From Gammaproteobacteria bacterium Ga0077554 (GTDB lineage: Bacteria; Pseudomonadota; Gammaproteobacteria; Ga0077554; Ga007554), in NCBI GenBank assembly GCA_001464585.1, contig LNFF01000018.1, positions 1-64,000 of the forward strand: a stretch of 64,000 nt of DNA. The letters are read 5' to 3'. The notes beneath the pieces are model-generated. The model saw only the letters and a program-made list of their open reading frames with translations, was not told where the DNA came from and ran no database searches. How positions within the stretch are numbered: position 1 is the stretch's first letter; each line of letters starts with the position of its first letter. A program made the position numbers and the translations under genes. Positions 57,216-64,000 of this stretch are shown in pieces.

Positions 57216-57367
57216 GCCGCCCGTCTTTTTCCCGATTTGTTCTGGTGTTTCCTGATGCTGCATGCGCATGAAATCGCTCAGCCTGTAAGTGTTGGGATTC
57301 GCATGGCGGCTGAATATCCTTGGGGCGTGTGAGATGCTGAGCGGGTGGATTAAGTGGAATAGCGCGG

Positions 57368-57835
57368 ATGCTTGCGTCAGTGGTCTGGATGCGCACAGCT
57401 TTTCCCTCGGCTGAAAGGCCGAAATTCCCTGCTCGGCGAATCTTGTTGCTGCAGGCTGCTGTGGTGGTGTTTGGTGGGTTGCTGGCCTATGGCTTTTTTG
57501 GTGGCCGCAGCGCGGCATTGGCGGCGCTGTACGGTGGCTTGATAGCCATGCTGAACGCTGGTTTGCTGCTGTGGCGGATGCGCTTCGCGCAACACCGTGC
57601 AGAGATGCGGCAGGATGCCGGAGGCGACCGCCGTGCAGGTGACAATGCGCAGCAGGATTTGCGCCTGATTTACCGCACGGGCTTCGAGCGCCTGCTCCTG
57701 GCGGGAGTGCTGCTGGCGCTGGGCATGGGGCCGCTGAAGCTGGATCCGCTCGCGGTGGTGGCGGGCTTTGTGCTGGGGCAATGTGCCTGGCTGGCTGCCG
57801 TTGCAACTGGCGGAGTCGGACGAGTTAAAGGCTAA
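57368..57835 (+). CDS. atpI: ATP synthase assembly protein I
   Basis: 155 residues with four membrane helices; FFGGRSAALAALYGGLIAMLNAGLLLWRM and LRLIYRTGFERLLLAGVLLA are typical of AtpI. Helps assemble the c-ring. A loop of about ten residues (RQDAGGDRRAG) is encoded by an in-frame copy of the GGATGCCGGAGGCGACC repeat. Confidence 0.88.
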   Translation: MLASVVWMRTAFPSAERPKFPARRILLLQAAVVVFGGLLAYGFFGGRSAALAALYGGLIAMLNAGLLLWRMRFAQHRAEMRQDAGGDRRAGDNAQQDLRLIYRTGFERLLLAGVLLALGMGPLKLDPLAVVAGFVLGQCAWLAAVATGGVGRVKG

Positions 57836-57857
57836 ATTATATTTATGACCAAATTAA

Positions 57858-58721
<864 letters not shown>

Positions 58722-58788
58722 CCACAGCGCGCCAGGGGCGCTATTAATCACAACTTAACTTTAATCACTTTAACACTTAGAGGAATAG

Positions 58789-59031
<243 letters not shown>

Positions 59032-59111
59032 GTCGTCAAGCATGAATAACTTGACTCTTGGTTGTTCCAATTCGGAACGAAGATTGGCGCTTACCGTAGA
59101 AAGGTTCTGAC

Positions 59112-59582
59112 ATGAATATCAATGCTACCCTGATCGGGCAGTCCATCACGTTTTTCGTGTTTGTCTGGTTCTGCATGAAGTATGTGTGGCCACCCATCAT
59201 GAGCGCGCTGGGTGAGCGCAAGAAACTTATCGCCGATGGCCTGGCCGCTGGCGAGCGTGGCAAGCACGAGTTGGAGCTTGCCGAAAAGCGTGCCAAGGAA
59301 GATTTGCAAACCGCCAAAGCAAAGGCCGCCGAGATTGTTGCGCAAGCCGAAAAACGCGCTGGCGTAATGGTTGAAGAAGCCCGCACCAATGCGCGCGCTG
59401 AAGGCGAGCGTCTGGTGGCTGCAGCGCAAGCTGAAATCGAACGTGAAGTAAATCGAGCCAGGGAACAGTTGCGCGGCCAGGTCGGCGCAGTGGCTGTTGC
59501 TGGCGCGTCGCGGATCCTGAAGCGTGAAATCGACGCCAAGGCGCACAATGACGTGCTTAACGATGTAATTGCGCAGATCTAG
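59112..59582 (+). CDS. atpF: F1Fo ATP synthase subunit b
   Basis: 156 residues: one N-terminal membrane helix ([20 protein letters not shown]) and a long charged coiled coil forming the peripheral stalk. Confidence 0.97.
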   Translation: MNINATLIGQSITFFVFVWFCMKYVWPPIMSALGERKKLIADGLAAGERGKHELELAEKRAKEDLQTAKAKAAEIVAQAEKRAGVMVEEARTNARAEGERLVAAAQAEIEREVNRAREQLRGQVGAVAVAGASRILKREIDAKAHNDVLNDVIAQI

Positions 59583-59584
59583 CC

Positions 59585-60124
59585 ATGGCTGAAAAAACTA
59601 CCGTTGCCCGCCCCTACGCCCAGGCCATTTTTGATCTGGCGCACAGCAAGGGTGCATTACGCGATTGGTCTAATACCCTGCAATTGGCGGCGGCGGTGGT
59701 TGCCGATCCCCAAGTGCAGCGTTTGATCAGCCACCCGCGCGTGCGCAAAGAGCAGATACAAAGCCTGATCCTGGATGTGGGTGGTGCCGGGTTTTCTGCT
59801 GAAGCGAAAAATTTTATCAAGGTGTTGATCGAAAACCGGCGTTTGGGCCTGTTGCCGGAAGTCGCCGCCCAGTATGAGCTTTATCGCGCAGAAGCCGAGC
59901 GTACCATCACTGCCGAAGTTGTTTCCGCGTTTCCTGTCAGCAATGAGCAGCAAGCCAGGATCGCAGCTGCTTTGAAGAAGCGCCTGGGACGTGAGGTCAG
60001 CCTGAACTGTACGGTAGATGGGGCGCTGCTGGGTGGTGTGATTGTCCGCGCTGGCGACTTGGTCATTGATGGTTCAATCGCTGGGCAGCTCACCAAGCTG
60101 GCGAATGTATTAACGCACGCGTAA
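59585..60124 (+). CDS. atpH: F1Fo ATP synthase subunit delta
   Basis: 179 residues: starts MAEKTTVARPYAQAIFDLA and ends with the conserved GGVIVRAGDLVIDGSIAGQL. Connects the stalk to F1. Starts two bases after atpF. Confidence 0.97.
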   Translation: MAEKTTVARPYAQAIFDLAHSKGALRDWSNTLQLAAAVVADPQVQRLISHPRVRKEQIQSLILDVGGAGFSAEAKNFIKVLIENRRLGLLPEVAAQYELYRAEAERTITAEVVSAFPVSNEQQARIAAALKKRLGREVSLNCTVDGALLGGVIVRAGDLVIDGSIAGQLTKLANVLTHA

Positions 60125-60184
60125 CCACCCATCCCCACAAAATAGCCAGATTTATGGCGCAGAGATTTATAGAGGATTAAGTAC

Positions 60185-61726
60185 ATGCAATTAAGCGCTA
60201 CAGAAATCAGTGAACTGATCAAAAAGCGGATTGAGAAATTCGAGGTCGTTACCGAGGCTCGCACCGAAGGTACCGTGGTCAGCGTTGCCGACGGTATTGC
60301 CCGCATCCACGGTCTTGCCGATGTCATGCAAGGTGAAATGATTGAGTTCCCCGGCAACACCTACGGCATGGCGCTGAACCTTGAGCGTGACTCCGTCGGC
60401 GCGGTGATCCTGGGTGATTACGAGCACATCAGCGAAGGCAACAGCGTCAAGTGTACTGGCAAGATTCTCGAAGTGCCGGTCGGTGAAGGCTTGCTTGGTC
60501 GTGTAGTTGATTCGCTGGGTAATCCCATCGACGGCAAAGGCCCGATTACAGCCAGCGGTATGTCCCCTATTGAAAAAGTAGCGCCCGGCGTGATTAGCCG
60601 CCAGTCAGTGAACCAGCCTGTGCAAACTGGCCTGAAGGCGATTGACGCCATGGTGCCGATTGGACGTGGTCAGCGTGAGTTGATCATTGGTGACCGCCAG
60701 ACCGGCAAGACAACCGTTGCGATTGACGCCATCATCAACCAGAGAACCACCGGCGTAAAATGTATCTACGTCGCCATTGGTCAAAAGGCATCTTCGATTG
60801 CCGCTGTAGTGCGCAAGCTCGAAGAGCACGGTGCGCTGGCTCACACCACCATCGTCGCCGCTGCCGCGTCTGATTCCGCCGCCATGCAGTTTATTGCACC
60901 TTACGCCGGTTGTGCGATGGGTGAGTTCTTCCGTGACCGTGGCGAAGATGCCTTGATTGTTTATGATGACTTGACCAAGCAGGCATGGGCTTACCGCCAG
61001 GTATCATTGCTGCTGCGCCGCCCGCCGGGCCGTGAAGCGTATCCGGGTGATGTGTTCTATCTGCACTCACGGTTGCTGGAACGCGCCGCACGCATCAATG
61101 CTGAACATGTTGAAAAGATTACCAACGGTGCCGTGAAAGGCAAGACCGGCTCCTTGACCGCGCTGCCGATCATTGAAACCCAGGCTGGTGACGTATCAGC
61201 CTTCGTGCCTACCAACGTAATCTCTATTACGGATGGCCAGATCTTCCTTGAAACTGATTTGTTCAATTCCGGTATCCGCCCCGCGATCAACGCCGGTTTG
61301 TCGGTGTCCCGTGTCGGTGGTGCCGCGCAAACCAAGATCATCAGAAAGCTCGGCGGTGGCGTGCGTCTGGACTTGGCTCAATACCGTGAGCTGGCGGCAT
61401 TTGCCCAGTTCGCTTCCGATCTGGACGAAACGACCCGCAAGCAGATTGAACGTGGTCAACGCGTTACCGAATTGATGAAGCAGAAGCAATACTCGCCATT
61501 GAGCGTTGCCGAGCAGGCGATTTCACTGTTCGCTGCCAATGATGGTTTGCTGGATGACGTGGAGCGCAAGAAGGTTGGGGATTTCGAGCAGGCCTTGCAC
61601 GCTTATGTGCGCGCCAACCATGCCGATTTGCTGGACCTCATCAACAAGAAAGGTGATTACAACGACGAGATCGCCAACGGTATGCGTAGCGCGATCAAGG
61701 CGTTTAAAGCCAGCGGCGTCTGGTAA
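60185..61726 (+). CDS. atpA: F1Fo ATP synthase subunit alpha
   Basis: 513 residues. P-loop [15 protein letters not shown], the ATP synthase alpha/beta signature [10 protein letters not shown] and the DELSEED-counterpart C-terminus. Non-catalytic nucleotide-binding subunit of F1. Confidence 0.98.
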   Translation: MQLSATEISELIKKRIEKFEVVTEARTEGTVVSVADGIARIHGLADVMQGEMIEFPGNTYGMALNLERDSVGAVILGDYEHISEGNSVKCTGKILEVPVGEGLLGRVVDSLGNPIDGKGPITASGMSPIEKVAPGVISRQSVNQPVQTGLKAIDAMVPIGRGQRELIIGDRQTGKTTVAIDAIINQRTTGVKCIYVAIGQKASSIAAVVRKLEEHGALAHTTIVAAAASDSAAMQFIAPYAGCAMGEFFRDRGEDALIVYDDLTKQAWAYRQVSLLLRRPPGREAYPGDVFYLHSRLLERAARINAEHVEKITNGAVKGKTGSLTALPIIETQAGDVSAFVPTNVISITDGQIFLETDLFNSGIRPAINAGLSVSRVGGAAQTKIIRKLGGGVRLDLAQYRELAAFAQFASDLDETTRKQIERGQRVTELMKQKQYSPLSVAEQAISLFAANDGLLDDVERKKVGDFEQALHAYVRANHADLLDLINKKGDYNDEIANGMRSAIKAFKASGVW

Positions 61727-61750
61727 AATCGTCAAGCAGGAGCAACAGCA

Positions 61751-62614
61751 ATGGCCGTAGGCAAAGAAATCCGCACCAAGATCAAGAGCGTTAAAAGCAC
61801 GCAGAAGATCACGCGCGCGATGGAAATGGTGGCCGCCAGCAAAATGCGCAAGGCGCAGGAGCGCATGGCCGCCGCGCGTCCTTATGCGCAGAAGATTCGC
61901 AATGTGATCGGCCATCTGGCGCATGCCCACCCGGAATACAAGCATCCTTATTTGCAAGACCGTGAGGTCAAGGCGGGCGTGGGTTTCATCATCATTTCTT
62001 CCGACCGCGGCCTGTGCGGCGGTTTGAACTCCAATCTGTTCAAGGCCACAGTACGTGCCATGCGCGAATGGAATGACAAAGGCGTAAAGATCGAGCTATG
62101 CACCATCGGTGCGAAAGCCAATGGGTTTTTCAAGCGTCTGGGCGGCAATGTGGTTGCCCAGATTTCCCATGTGGGTGATGCCCCGCAGATATCCAACCTG
62201 ATTGGTGTCGTCAAGGTGATGCTGGATGCGTATGACGAGGGACGCATTGATCGCCTGTTTGTGGTGTACAACGAACTTGTAAACACCATGACGCAGCGCC
62301 CCAATGTCGAGCAGTTGTTGCCAGTGCATGGCGTCGACGATCCGCAGCTCAAGCATCACTGGGATTACATTTATGAGCCAGACGCTAAAGACGTGCTCAA
62401 TGGGTTGCTGATGCGTTATATCGAGTCGCTGGTGTATCAAGGCGTTGTCGAAAACCTCTCTTCGGAGCAGGCGGCGCGCATGGTGGCCATGAAGAGCGCT
62501 TCGGATAATGCCGGTGACCTGATTGGTGAGTTGCAATTGGTTTACAACAAGGCACGTCAGGCGGCGATTACGCAAGAGTTGTCAGAGATCGTGGCAGGCG
62601 CGGCGGCTGTATAA
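61751..62614 (+). CDS. atpG: F1Fo ATP synthase subunit gamma
   Basis: 287 residues: N-terminal helix [40 protein letters not shown], and C-terminal [32 protein letters not shown]. The central rotor shaft. Confidence 0.98.
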   Translation: MAVGKEIRTKIKSVKSTQKITRAMEMVAASKMRKAQERMAAARPYAQKIRNVIGHLAHAHPEYKHPYLQDREVKAGVGFIIISSDRGLCGGLNSNLFKATVRAMREWNDKGVKIELCTIGAKANGFFKRLGGNVVAQISHVGDAPQISNLIGVVKVMLDAYDEGRIDRLFVVYNELVNTMTQRPNVEQLLPVHGVDDPQLKHHWDYIYEPDAKDVLNGLLMRYIESLVYQGVVENLSSEQAARMVAMKSASDNAGDLIGELQLVYNKARQAAITQELSEIVAGAAAV

Positions 62615-62703
62615 TCCCCCCGCTGCGGCGACCCCCTTTTTCAAAGGGGGTTGGATCTTCTATCCCCTTTGAAAAAGGGGGTCGAGCGCAGCGAGGGGGG
62701 ATT
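62613..62703. repeat. Long inverted repeat between atpG and atpD
   Basis: Two arms of about 38-42 bases (AATCCCCCCGCTGCGGCGAC, then CCCCCTTTTTCAAAGGGGG, and the near-complement at 62662-62703) separated by about 12 bases. The arms each contain a smaller CCCCCTTTTTCAAAGGGG hairpin. Such repeats are common between genes in Proteobacteria; here it sits inside the atp operon. Confidence 0.75.
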
Positions 62704-62741
62704 TTGATGCGCATAACGGCATAAGAATTTTACGAATTTGA

Positions 62742-64000
<1,259 letters not shown>

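Overview
The window looks like a chromosomal segment of a Gammaproteobacterium (or a close gamma/beta relative) with about 50% GC. The evidence is the conserved blocks mreBCD-mrdA-rodA-mltB-rlpA-dacA-dat-ybeD, rsmG-parA-parB-atpIBEFHAGD and divergent gatC/mreB, plus hemB, adk, ppa, OxyR and a single-genome ATP synthase operon. The metabolic content points to a lithotroph or methylotroph-like bacterium that handles inorganic and organic nitrogen. No ammonia or methane monooxygenase lies in the window, so the exact lifestyle is not shown.

Layout. 1-4100: the end of an IS transposase, then a nitrosative-stress cluster ncgA-ncgB-ncgC-nirK facing away from nsrR, with two tandem NsrR-like operators between them. 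4100-13850: aroE, a PstS-like protein with a GGDEF/EAL protein, an unusual DUF1493 two-gene module, hemB, an adenylate kinase carrying a long histone-H1-like tail, ppa, rpmG/rpmB and a decayed IS30 copy. 13856-30531: gatB and gatA, then about 13 kb of accessory genes (formamidase fmdAB, amide/urea ABC transporter urtABCDE-type, EF-hand protein, otsB, a membrane-anchored otsA, a GH15 glucanase), then the separated gatC. An NtrC-like site and a sigma-54-like promoter lie upstream of fmdA. 30723-47808: the rod-shape/cell-wall operon, interrupted twice: by a RES/Xre-type toxin-antitoxin pair between mltB and rlpA, and by a guanidine module between rlpA and dacA. The guanidine module consists of a guanidine-I (ykkC) riboswitch, a NitT/TauT-type ABC transporter whose binding protein is frameshifted, a guanidine-hydrolase-type ureohydrolase and an outer-membrane protein. 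47847-54484: rubredoxin reductase, rubredoxin, rubrerythrin, OxyR, a pilin accessory protein, a DUF917 protein and a diguanylate cyclase. 54524-64000: rsmG-parA-parB and the atp operon, cut by the window end inside atpD.

How it fits together. Guanidine hydrolase should yield urea and ammonia, the urt/fmd system would import urea or short amides, and formamidase would release ammonia: a scavenging theme for reduced nitrogen. NirK and NcgABC under NsrR deal with nitrite/NO. The most striking points are a guanidine-I riboswitch whose variable hairpin has a 145-bp palindromic repeat inserted at its tip, the adenylate kinase-histone-like fusion, the trehalose-phosphate-synthase-like enzyme fused to a membrane sensor region, and an ATT start codon for mreC.
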